A stretch of 64,000 bases of DNA from Membranipora membranacea (Eukaryota; Bryozoa; Gymnolaemata; Cheilostomatida; Membraniporidae), in assembly GCA_914767715.1 (NCBI GenBank), contig OU612065.1:26476001-26540000 (forward strand). Direction: 5' to 3'. Below, piece by piece: positions 11,392-23,800 of the stretch. The position numbers were made by a program, and so were the translations under genes. Positions within the stretch are counted from its first letter, which is position 1. Each line of letters begins with the position of its first letter. The notes below the pieces were generated by a model. The model worked only from the letters and a program-made list of their open reading frames with translations. It had not been told where the DNA came from and made no database searches.

Positions 11392-14300
11392 TCAAACACA
11401 AACATCTTCATACCGTTTTAAGTGAAGAGGTCGATGGAGTCCAGTTTGACTGCCATCATCGCTCCCATAATGACTTCTGCACTGAACTGGTAACCTGTGG
11501 GTGATGTTAGACTGAGATCCCAAGTTTTCCTGGTTTGCCAGTTCCTCAGCAGTCATCACTCCTAAGGGGTGCTGAGCATTCACCCAAGCTACAGCCTAAA
11601 ATATGAATAAAATCTGTTGGTTCAAAAAAACACAAGCAGAAAACATTTTACACTTTAGAATTATGTTACAGAATAAATGACCTCATGCAAAAACCAACAT
11701 AGTATCAACTCATTGACTTGGTTCCCTCACACACAAAAGAGCATAATGCAATAAAAAAAATATGTTAGAGAATATTTTTAGAGAGCACCCACATAAACAT
11801 TTTTATTTCTCTTCTTGAGGCAATAAAAAAACATACATAGCAGTCGTGCTATAATGAATCAATAAAAAGTCATTACCTTGCCATCAGCATTGCATAGTAT
11901 AGTAGTGCATCCAGGACCAGTGCCCCACCTGTCAGATTCATCCCTGACAAACTGGGCAGGTGGTTGATGAAGTTCCTGAGAGCACGCTCCTGAGAATACA
12001 GTGATGAATGTACCAGCTCTGAATATCATCCTGCCAGGAAACTTGAACTCTGTCACCGGTATACCTGATACATTCTGCCTTAAAGAGAACCCTCCAATCT
12101 CCATATCCTAATGAACAAAGGTAATGTATGAGGTACTGTTCTTCGACATAGGATTAACATGGTTAAATCATTTGATGCTGCCACAGCATATGATGTAGAA
12201 AGACCATGTTGCATCATGTCCATACCCACAGCCACTAAGTTTGACATGCGCCTGAGTTAAAAAAGCGATCCCCTTTAGCTCAATTTATATATTTCAATGT
12301 TTGGAGTTGTCTTTCTAGAGGACAGTGCAAGACAATTTCTTATGCTATATTTCTTCATAATATAAACCACTTACTGTTACAGAAGCAGTATTGTATAGCA
12401 TCACAAATCTACCATCTTGACTGACTTCATGTATTGAAAGTACACCGAGTGAACTGTAAAAATGAAGAAAAAAGCTTATTATTATTCCATGCTAGGTTGT
12501 GCATGACATCACTAACCAAGTTGTTCAACTATAACACTTTTCTTTTCATTGTGCATTTTAGATTTGAGAAAGGATTAATTCTTGTAACATAGTTCTGAAC
12601 AATGAAAACTCTGTTTTGTCAAGAGTAAATCCAACAAGAGGCATATTAACAATATACATTAACCAAGGATGATGAGTTGAACCAGTTCACAATTAAAAAC
12701 TTAGTTCACAATTAAACATGCACCTATATATTCACAATTACCTTTCTGTGTTATGGTTGCATATCATACCTTTTAGGAGAAGCCTCCGCCTCCAATCTGA
12801 CATGTTTTGCTTGACCTGCAGAGTTGACTCTAGGATAGTTTGACCTTTTGTTGAAGAGTTCATCAAAATAACTCCTTCCTTCTCCTAGTTGCTGATTTGT
12901 CATCTGCCTTTGTCTGCTTATATGATTAGATGTACTTGCTGTAATAATAGAAATTTACACTTTAAATCAGAGCTTGACTAGAAACTATTAATCACAGAAT
13001 ACAATTTTTTTATTTTTTACCTAAAAAAAGAATTGTTTACATCCAAATGACTTGGTGACATCATCAGATCGCGATGTAATGTCACATGTACTTTCAAATC
13101 TCCTAATCTAAGATCAATCTGATTATGAAATTAGCCATATAGTAATATTTTGAAACGAGATATCTCCCACCTTCCATGTCTACTAGTAACGGAAGTGAGA
13201 TCCCAGAAATAGAAAAAAAGTCGACATAAAAGACAGGGAAACATGATTGTTCAGTTTTACGTTTCCGTACATTCGTGACTATATACAGCCACATCTAATT
13301 GGCGGGTCTGATGAGCATGGTTGTGATTTGTGAAGGGTAATGGGTTCAGTGAAAGATTACGGTGAATAACAAGAAAGAATGAGATTTCAAATAATTTTAA
13401 ATTAAACATTACCTTTAAGACGGAAAGAGCACCGATATGCTCTGCAATATCAAGGCAAGCTTTGATGGTGAAAAACAGAAAATGTAGCAGTGTCATAATG
13501 ATGTGGAAGGCATGGTCATGATTCTCTTCTGCTCACCTTAATACTCGTATCACAACTTGACTTAGAGCACTACAACTTACCTGGTGCAGATTGAATCCTT
13601 GTCTTCTTTTTCTGGTTTGTATTCAGACCGGACATTTTAAGTGGAGTTGGGCAAAGTTCATATCCTAGTTTAGCATCAGTTCCATCAGGCATGCCTGGAA
13701 TGACTGAGGGTGCCGCTATAGGAAACCCTTCAGCTATGGTAGCAGGGATGTAGGATCCTGGTTCTATGAGTACTGGTGTTGATGAATGGACGGATATTGG
13801 TGTAGTTGGTTTAACTGTTACTCGGGTAGGGATCGACGGCTCCATCTTACTGGGCGCATAGTTATATGTATCTGTGAGGTCCTGAGCCTGGGGCAGACTA
13901 GAGGTAAACTGAAAGGGTTGAGGTGCTCGCCTCTGATCTGCGGGACCATTTCTCATCTCCATACACATTCTAGAAATAAAATGTCATACATTGACAGACA
14001 GGTATACATAATTTTCTTCTGAATTGTTTTTTAAATGTATCACAAGTTAATTGCCACAGAATTGTTAACCGCTCAATCAAAATACATCATTTAAATGCTT
14101 TATGTGAGTTTTAAAATATATCTTATCTTCTTCCCTTGGTGGTCATGGAGTAATTTCTTTAACCATTTGTACATTTTAAGTTCACCAGCATCTCAACAAA
14201 TCTTGTCGCTTACTTTGAATTTTGTTGTTGATTTCATTATGCTAGATTAAGCTGACAATGTATTTTAGCTGAAACCATAGATATAAAAACAGTATAGATA

Positions 14301-17300
14301 GGTCGTTGTGTGCTCCTGTCTATCCAATAATATGATAGCTACTGTTGGTATATCTATGGCTGAAACACTAGCACACCTTTCTTTCTCTTCATCAATGAGC
14401 GCTCGCATTCCCTCCGCCTCAGCTTTGAGAGGAAGATTCTGACATTTTACTAAGTTCAACTCCTTCATTTTCTCAAGTAGGCTTTGCTGCTGCTCATCGA
14501 GTTTTGTCTGCAGAGCCTCTGTTTGACGAGTTACTCGCTCTCTCTCCATACAAAGGTTCTCCTCTGCTGCAGTTTTTATATGATCTAGATGGGTCACCTG
14601 CCAAACAACCAACAATATACATGACAACGTCAGACAAGTGCTTGTCTTCTACAGGTACATATGTCATATATATTGCATAAATGCGTGCTGCGGTTCTGTT
14701 TTGGGATGGACATTTTTATCTATAGATTTTTTTTTTATGCAATAAGAAATTTAAAAGACCAGTTAATTAAGGTAATTAGCATTATTATTCTTTGTCCATA
14801 CTATAACCAATATTATAAACATAGCTAAAGCAGCCAGCTATTTCTCTCAGCTGTCTGCGCTTTTTTATTGTCCTATAGCTATGACTCATTTGTTTTTACC
14901 ATCAGCCAGCTTTATTACACGCGGCAGCTTAGAGGAAGGTTTATCTCTGGCCGCCAGTAAATTTCTTTATAATTACTGTACTTCAACTCAGCTCCAAGTC
15001 AGGAACCTGATAGAACCCTACACTATATAAGTTCAATTTTTTAAATGAAAAAGATTAATCTGATGCGTTCTTAAATGTAGCAAATTGTTTGTGTAGACTT
15101 TTATCGATTGCTATGATTTTATCTTAAATTTGAGAGCGTTTTATTATGTCAAGTATTCAGTTATTCAGTATTCATTATATCATTAACCCAAACGTTGTAT
15201 AAAACTATCTATACCCTTTTTGGCGGTGTAAATTGTTTACTTGGAGGAGTTATGTTCTCGCTGGTTTATTCAACGTCCTCTCCAATCAATAATTGTAAGA
15301 GTTTAAATTTATTTTGTAATTCGCGTACTATGTTAATTGTTTTTGTTTTGTTTTCAATTCTGATATCGAATTTAATTTCATGTACTAGCTTCATTGCATA
15401 CTGTATGTTAAATCATTTCATCTTGTCCTGTTCTATCGTTACATAGTCAATATTTTTTATAGGTACGACTTCAAAATAAAATCATAACCCACAAGTCAGT
15501 TGGCAACAGACAGTTTTCTGAGCTCTGATTTAGGCCTCAATTTGGAGTTGTCCTCTCTCCAGTTTGGTACTTTTAACCCACGCCGCATAGGAAAAACGTA
15601 CTGAAAAGAGGGTTATCTTGAAAACCGCTAATAATAGGATAAAAATTACTTTTGATTCAGAATCTGCAACATTGAAAACTCATATGGTCATAGTTTGGGA
15701 AATAATTTTAGTATTTGGATAGTCAATTATAGCATTTTCTGCCTGTTTTGCGGACAATTTGGCAGAATCTTTCATGAGTTTCGTCATTAAAATTAAGATT
15801 TATCAACATTCAAGCCTCCAATGATTTGGAAACCCTGTCTCACAGGGTTTTCAATGGTGCAGATTCTGAATCAAAAATCATTTTTGTCCTAACATGAACG
15901 GTTTTCAAGATAACCCTCTTTCAGCAGGTTTTTCCTATGTGGCGTGGGTTAAAAGTACCAAACTGGAGAGAGGACAACTCCACTTTGAGGCATAAATAAG
16001 AGCTCAGAAAACTGTCTATTTAGTACGGACGCATATACCAGCACAGGTTCACATCCTCATGGTCAAGACACAAATGAAATGATTAGAAAATAATACTTCA
16101 CAATTTTAGTGGTATCAGTTGTTCTGTTAGAGAATTATTGTTTAGAGGATCAGATGTTAAAGCGGCAGGATGGAGTAGTTCAAGTAATAAAGTAATTGAG
16201 CCCCCCCCCCCCCAAAAAAAAAAACTCTTACTCCCAAAACAAATTGTCAAGAGAATATAATGTCAAATTTTACCTGGCCTTGAAGATTTCTGATTTTGGT
16301 ATTGAGTTCTTCTATACAGTCCATGAGACGGCGGTTCTCTGTGGTGACTGTCTCTTGCATTTTTCTATCTGTATCCACCTGACATTTCAATGACGTAATC
16401 TGCAAGTATGAAGTGAGAATTGAATCAGATACTGGGTGATTACTGTCTAATCTGATAACTGGACTTGAGGGGCAATGCATCTGATAATGCATACTATTGG
16501 GATTATATACTAGCTAGAGAGTTAAGTTTAGCGATATCTTCTGCTAGATGAGTCAAATCAGTAGGGTTGAGTAAATTCTAGCTAGCCTCAAATTTTACTA
16601 TTTGAAACCTGCGGTATTGATTAAACTTTCGTCCTACACTCTCATGAGAAATCTCTGCAACATCATTCATGTTGTTTGTCAGTACCTATTCAATATCAGT
16701 CAATTACCAATTACCAATTTACTCACATTTCTGGAGAAGGTAGCTTCAGCCTCTCGTTTATAATTGAACAGATCCCGCTCGGATGTCTCTTTGATGGCAG
16801 CTATCATTTCTGCGACATGCTGATCGTGCTCAGGTCTGCTTATGTGTCGTACCTTACCCTCCAATGATAGTATAGCACCTGAAGCGGCTCCAAGTCGACC
16901 CTGCAATATATTTCCTCTAATATAACCTAATATATAACTCCTAAATCCTAATATCTCATTCCTAACCCCTAATTACAAGATTTAAGTCTTTGGATTTGGC
17001 AAGTAAGATATGCACACGATGATTGCCTTGGGGAGTGTTTAACCTGGATATCATTTTATTTATTATAGAAATCACAGAATCAAAAACACATATTAATTTT
17101 GTGACCTAACAATTTCCTGGATTAGGAAGGAATTTCAATCAAAAGTGAAAATCATTACAATTCTAAGATTAAAGTAAATAACAAAGTTTTGTAATCTAAT
17201 AAATTACAGGATTAGGAGGCAGTTCCAATTAAAGTGGATAAATGTGAAAATCACCATACCTGTAAATCCGTAATTTGTTGAGCAGCTACGTCATCGTTGA

Positions 17301-19988
17301 ACTGTGTCTGATGTTCTAACTGTTGAATCGTCTGAGCCAATCTCTTATTAGTTTCACATTCCTCTTCAAGTCTAAAGAGAAATAGATTTATTCAACATCT
17401 GATCAAGTGACACCAAATGTACTACTAATTTTATCTTAGATTGATAAGCCCTGTGAGGTAATGTTCTGCAGTCAAACTGGTGTAAGAATGAAGTTTGGCA
17501 GGTACGAGACAGTACCCTTATCACACCCTGTTACTTTAACCAGCATAGCAACAGTGAATTGAGTGTAAAGTAACAGGAGTTGCGGCCAGGCCAGTGTTTT
17601 ATGTAATGGTGTTTGGAAACAAAAGCTGAGTTCTATAAATAAAGCCTGGTTTCATTATCAGTAAATAGCAGAGCTAGAAGTAATATAAACCTTCGATCAA
17701 AGTGTTAGGCAACAAATTCTGACATTACCATTTAAATCTCACGTTCAATTAAATTAAATCTCTTAAATTAAACTGATAAAATCTCAGTATGTAATCGCCT
17801 TTAGACATTATAAATGTGTTGATTGTAAGTTTTCTGACCTAATACAAAAAAGGTCTCACACTAAGCTTTTGTTAGTGTTCTCTTTACATTCCAACTAACT
17901 GCACCTTAGCAGGGCTTAGCATAGTGATTATATAACCATCCATGTCAATCAAAGAAGAAAAGGAAAAAATGTCACAATTTTCCACCATTCCAAAGCTGGC
18001 TATGATTCTCTTCCAGATCAGTCAAATTAAATAACTACACAAACATTGGTGCCAACTATTGCAATGAATTGGTGGGTAGTCAACTTTAAAATACATACAC
18101 TGAGCAAAAATGGCTAGATTCGCAGTAAATTAGAAGGAGGATAAATTCGCCATATCAAACCGACTTGCAGTAGTGAAATTTATGGCTATCTAGCATTTTC
18201 TCACCCTCTTTACTCTATATAAGCTCCCAGTTTTGCAAGCCAAAATTGTACTAGCTACCAAAAAGTCACACCCACCTCTAAACTCCAATGTTTACTCCCT
18301 CTAGGCAGGGAGAATTCTGCCTGCACTAAGGTATTAGCAGACTTACTTGGCTCTGATGTTCTTGTTTTCTTTGACAGCTTTGTTAAGTTGACTAGAACTT
18401 GTACACCTCCTGTCATGGTTTGTATCCTGCTGGCCTCGCTGCCAGTTATACTCGGATATTTGATTTTCTTTCTCTTGAATTGCAGTCTTTAATTGAGTAA
18501 CTCCTTCTTCTAGTTTCATGTTTTCCTGTATTTGGCAGTCAATTCTGAAAAAGAGGACAGAGTATAAATAGGAACCGTACCTAAGGCACAGAAAAAAAGT
18601 AGGAGCCTGCATTGATTCAGCATGTTCGAGCAACAATCCTGAAACACTTAGGTGTTAAAAATCATTGGTTCAAATATTTTTTCTGTTGCTCGACAACTAA
18701 CTCGTTCACATCTGCGCTTTGAGCTGCTCAAAACAGAGACAAGGAAATCATTGAGTAATAACCTACCGGCCATCTCCCTAGCTCAGCATCAGGCGAACGA
18801 TACAGAGTGCAATTCAATCTGACATGTTCAGTTGACCAAAGTCATATTACCAAACAGAATGCGGTATACAAATAAATAGCTTTAATATCAAGCCCACAGC
18901 TTTGTTTCAGTCGTATTCACAGGACAAAGAATAATACACTAAATTAACGAAGTGAATTAAAAATAATCAGATTATCGGATTAAAGTGTAATCAAATAAAA
19001 AGCATACAACGGGATTTCCAAATTTCTCTGTACCAATATATATTAGTCTAGTGAGGCTGTCTGGGTTGGTTTAAGTGTCCCTCTCATCCAACCCAGACAT
19101 CCTGCCATGGATAATCAATCGACTCAATTTGGTAAATTTACCAATAATCAGCATCCCAATCTAAATTTAAAATTCATTTTCAGCTTAAGAGTGCATAGAA
19201 CTAACATATTTAACCACTTACTGCTCTAAAAGATCAACAGAAGACTTTTCTAATTTTCTCTTAGTCATGTCACTTTTTGCGATGTGCGCAGATGTTGCTT
19301 GGATTTCATTGCGGAGCTTTACTATTTCCTTCTCATAGAAAGTTCTCAAATTTCTAATCTCATGTTCCATAGCACCGGCTGACTATTAGGAACAAAAAAG
19401 TTTGTATGTTATTATACAGCATATTAGAATATAGCAAAATCAGACTAACACTAGGTGCGGTTGGTATTTGGGGTGGGGGTCTTTCTTGACTAAGTCATCA
19501 AAACTTTTAGAATAATCTGATATATATTATTCCACACACTCAAATTGGTGACAATCTTCATTTATGAATCAAAACAAACGCCGCTGGGTGTGAGGTATCA
19601 GACTGATTTGTTAAACAAGTTGAACCGATTCAATCAGGGAACTAGTATATTTTTGAATGAAAAACTCAAAATTTTGAGACTGCAGCTCAATCCGACTAAA
19701 TTACAAACAATCCGCAGCCATATGAGATAATTCTTTAAGAAAGTGCCGTGGATCAACACAAAGACAAAGGTTATACCTCAATTCTATCACTAATTTGAAT
19801 GACCTTCTGAAACCTCTCAAGGAAAACAGGTTTCAACGGCACGCGTAGATTCAGCATCTTTTTACCTTGTTGAAATTCACTATTTCAAGGTGTAAGTTTC
19901 CTGTCTTCATATCTTTCAGCCGATGCATGTAGTCGTGCAGGCGGCCTGAGAGTTCCTTAATCTCATTCTCGCTCTGCAGAGAAAACAT
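11392..19988 (-). CDS. Intermediate-filament protein with lamin tail domain (lamin/LMNTD-like)
   Basis: Twelve exons keep phase throughout: 19988-19866, 19382-19222, 18544-18347, 17371-17260, 16900-16727, 16399-16274, 14597-14377, 13969-13581, 12938-12770, 12453-12375, 12107-11877 and 11595-11392, giving about 728 residues. Residues about 3-372 are an alpha-helical rod that starts like IF coil 1A (NEIKELSGRLHDYMHRLKDM) and ends at ALIDEEKERM, the position of the IF motif YRxLLxGEExR but much diverged. The rod is as long as that of lamins. A Pro/Ser/Thr linker with QKKKTR (possible nuclear signal) leads to a lamin tail Ig-fold at about 558-672 (LGVLSIHEVSQDGRFVMLYN, DMEIGGFSLRQNV, CTTILCNADGKAVAW). 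The C terminus is YEDVCV, not a CaaX box, so farnesylation is not expected. Exon 1 is open upstream of this ATG to acceptor 20022, so a further 5' exon may exist. Confidence 0.82.
15508..16017. mobile_element. 510-bp foldback MITE with about 190-bp terminal inverted repeats
   Basis: Begins agacagttttctgagctc and ends gagctcagaaaactgtct, an exact inverse. The arms go on pairing through gttgtcctctctccagtttg / caaactggagagaggacaac, gggttaaaagtacc / ggtacttttaaccc, gaaaaacctgct-type and agaggg(t)tatcttgaaaaccg blocks, and tgattcagaatctgca / tgcagattctgaatca. No coding potential. It is in an intron of the lamin-tail gene. A fragment of the same end is at 3777-3852. Confidence 0.88.
16201..16224. 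repeat. poly-C / poly-A tract
   Basis: A run of C followed by a run of A, inside an intron of the lamin-tail gene. Confidence 0.9.
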
Positions 19989-20022
19989 TTCGGAGCAGGG
20001 GATATCCTCTTTAAAGAAACAG

Positions 20023-20819
20023 CTGAAATGAATAATAAAAATAACAATGATTAACAACATCCCAAGTTAATAACTGCGTATCGCACTATGGAATCAGCAT
20101 ATACCCAAATGAATGCAATGTCACTGTGCTTGAACAGTATGAAAGTGCTTGTTTGGTCCATACTACTAGGCCCTCAATTTGTAGGAGAAATATTTGATTA
20201 CTCCATTCCAAGCTACCAACCATTGATACCTGTCCATTCAGTCTGTTCATTATAGTACAGTACAATACACTGATTAGTGAGAATTCAAACAAGCCATTCT
20301 GAAGTGAATGAAGACCAGATCCTATATATACATACATGCAATACTAAGTAAAGAGTTGAGTCCTATAAACAACTTTATTAGCTATGAATTTGTCCTTACC
20401 AATTTAAAATGAGGCACTAAGATCATCATCAGAAGACACAGTTAAATAACCCTTAAGTATTCTTACTAATTAGTTACTTAACACAAGGAATAGTTTGCAA
20501 CACTTTACTGTATTCATATTTATGGTAATAATTGTGCATGGGGGGCTTTTCCAAGTATTAACATACTGTACATCATTGTTGAGATGTTGCTATGCTACCT
20601 TTTAAGAGGTTAATATGTTGACTGGCATTCGGAAAATCTATGTAGGTGTCGATATGTAGAAAGGGGTTTACATTGGAAGATAACATTTTACTTGGCCTGC
20701 TATAGTGAAAAGGGTGTAACCCACATCCTGACCTGAGAACCAAGCGGTAATCTGCATCAATTCCACATAACCGCCATTATTTCTATTGAGGAATTATCAT
20801 AAACAAACATGTTTTGAGG
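20023..20819. promoter_or_regulatory. Head-to-head intergenic region, likely shared promoter
   Basis: About 0.8 kb separates the first recognised exon of the minus-strand lamin-tail gene from the ATG of the plus-strand ZNF236 gene. The two transcripts diverge, so both promoters and the 5' UTRs must lie here. A possible noncoding first exon of the lamin-tail gene would also be here. I see no clear TATA box or CpG-rich core. Confidence 0.45.
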
Positions 20820-23800
20820 ATGGAAGATCACTCAATAGATGAGACATCCGAGACACCATCTGGTATGTGTATTCTTTATCTCTAAGGGCACCCTCTGTTG
20901 AGTTACTGTCGACCGGAAAGTCCATCATACTAGTAATTTTCTATATATTTGTCTTCTTTGTGCTTTAATGAAAAATTACTGCTCCTCTAGGCGCAAGGAT
21001 ACTGCAAATATATAGGGAATCCCAGCCTTACCACTCCTTTACAAGTCAAGTTCAAACAAAACAATATCACTCTCTCTTCTCTCAAATGACATTGTCAGTG
21101 TCACACAAAGTCCAAGACCATCTCAAACAGAACCAATCATGCCCTCCCAATGAAGAATGACGTTTAAATAACCAATTCAGTTTGTAGACCTATTAAGTTA
21201 GTAGTAAAAAAGTAGTACTGCTGTGCTGCATTGATTGATAGAGAGGCCTCTGTCTGTAAAGATAAATAAATATTATATATAAATATTATATAAAAGACAG
21301 ATGTAGTACAGGGGTTCCATGAAACCCAACTGTCAACTGTGCAAAACAAATCCAAATCTAATCTAATCCATACTTTCCATACCATCCTACTATATCTCTG
21401 TCAAACTCACTATATCAATTTGCTTGCTCAATCAAATGATTATTAACTTTCTACTAACTTTACTCCCTATTATTATATTTTAGTTGTGTATGCAACACTT
21501 GTGACTCTTGATGGCAGTCAAGATGGAACTGAGCAACATCAGCTTGTCACAGTCCCCTCTGATCTAAATGGCCAGCAGATTGACTTGTCTGCCTTTGCCA
21601 ATTTTGCCGGGCAGAATGGAATAACAGTCAGTGATCTGCAGGTAAATGTTCAAGTCATTGAATTACTTGTTGACATGTGGTATCTACATGTCATAGCTAG
21701 TTTATCAAACATGTTTTACTACCACCTTGTGTTGTTTTGAATGATTGCTGTTGCCACTTGTAAGATTTTGTTCATTGGGGACTAACGCGTGAGCTGAAAT
21801 AGTATTGATGGTATCGAATAGAAACTGTTGACATTGTAACGTCACATTTACCAAAGTTCCTTCACCACTGTCTACATAAAAAAGCAAGTGCTCTAATCAT
21901 GCACTTGCTGTCGGATCAATTTTAGGCTGCCGGCTTGACAGGACAAACCTTTCAGGTGTTCCAGGCTGGAGACAATCACTTCACTGTTGTCCACCCTGAA
22001 GATCTGAACAATGTTGGTGAGACTGACAGCGCCATCACAGTACAGCCTCTTACTATACAAGAAGCTGAGGAAGAAGAAGAACAAGCTGAGGAAACAATCA
22101 AACCACCGATCCCAAAAGTGAGTGGGAATTCCTAATTGGAACAGTTTAATTAATTAGTATTTGTTTCATATATATTTGCATTTGCACTGGTGGTTTATAG
22201 TTTGTACCAAAACACAGCAGAACCATTATTGTTCAATTGTATCATTTGAGCATTGATAAGATTACCTAACAAGTCTTGCTGTCAGCCCACATATACGAAG
22301 GTTTTTTTAAATGAATAGAAAATAAAGTCCTCTCCGATCTTCTTCTTTGCAATGTGCTGTGTCCAATGAACTCCCTCTTCATTGCTGTGACATGCCCTGT
22401 TTTTGTTCCTAGGGACCTTATACCTGTCAGCTATGCTCAAGGATATTCCCCAAGTGGTCACAGCTCCAACGACACATGAAAAGTCATGACGATGATTTAC
22501 CATTTAAATGTCTACAATGTGAAGTGGGTTTTAACGTGCAACAGAATCTCATACTTCATGAGTCCATTCATCGTCTGCCATGTAAGTTATCTCTATTACC
22601 GGGGGGGGGGGGATCTTACGGTTAAAACTGGAAAAAAATCGTTTTTTGATGATTCCTTACTCGAAATACCTAAAAGAAGTCTCCATCAAAACCCCTTGCC
22701 CCTTGATTGAGCTATAAATATTTTTTAGTAAAGGCAAAGGAATAGTAAGATGATTCTAGGGTGATGGGCCAATTGATCACCAGGATTTTGCTCAAGAACT
22801 AACTGGTTGAGAGGAACCCAGGATTGAAGTTGTTGAACACATGTTTTCTGTTTTTTCTATCTAACTTGATACCTGTTAAAACTAATGGTCTGATGCTAGG
22901 GGTACGCATCACACTTGTTTTAGCAATAAAAACTCTGCCGGGTTGCTGGTAGTGGCTTTTTATAAACAACCCCATACCATTACCAGTAACCCAGGAAGAC
23001 TTTGTGCTCATGATCCTAATTGATTGATTGATTGATTGATGATTACAAAATATTTGATCAGGTTTCACAGATGTGAAAGCCACAGTGACATAGCCATGTC
23101 AGCAATATCCAATATATTTCCAGACTCTCTGTATATTAGCCACAAAAGACCTAACTATATTTACTCCGATTGTAGCTGTATGTCCAGAATGTAATAAGAA
23201 GTTCTCTAGGGTGGCCAGTCTCAAGGCTCATCTATTAATACATCATAGAGATGAGAGTATCATATGCCCTGAATGTGGTGATGAGTTTGGTGTGCAGGTA
23301 AGGCAGGGAATCTCATTGTCTTGTAACATAGTTTGAGTTCCTGCATTGTGTGTCACTCTTCCATGCACACTGTAATAATATAGATTCGAACGTTGCCTAA
23401 ATTGCTGGGAGTGGCATTCCATTGACAACCACTGCACAATCTGCTGTGGCGGATAAGTAAATGCCACTTCCAGCGAGCAGTCCAGCATCCTTCTTTTTTA
23501 TTGCACAACAGGGAAAAAATCTGCGATTGATGATGAATTGCAAATAAATGTGTATATAAATAGTAGTATTCCTCATTTGCAGAGTCAGTTGGACAGACAT
23601 ATGAAGGAGCACAAAATAGAAGAGAATGGTCTATTTGAATGTCATCAGTGTAAACAAGAACTTCCTAACATGACTTCACTCAAAGAGCACATGAAAACTC
23701 ATGTCGGAGTTAGGTGAGCAGATGACCTATTTGTGTAACTATTTATGTGATTTAATTTCTAGTAATAAGTGCATGGAATTTCTGATATAGTGCTTTAAAT

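Noticed and set aside
20086-20337. Possible first coding exon of the lamin-tail gene (MNRLNGQ before a GTATCA donor)
   Set aside because: It would join to the exon starting at 20022 in the wrong phase and reach a stop immediately.
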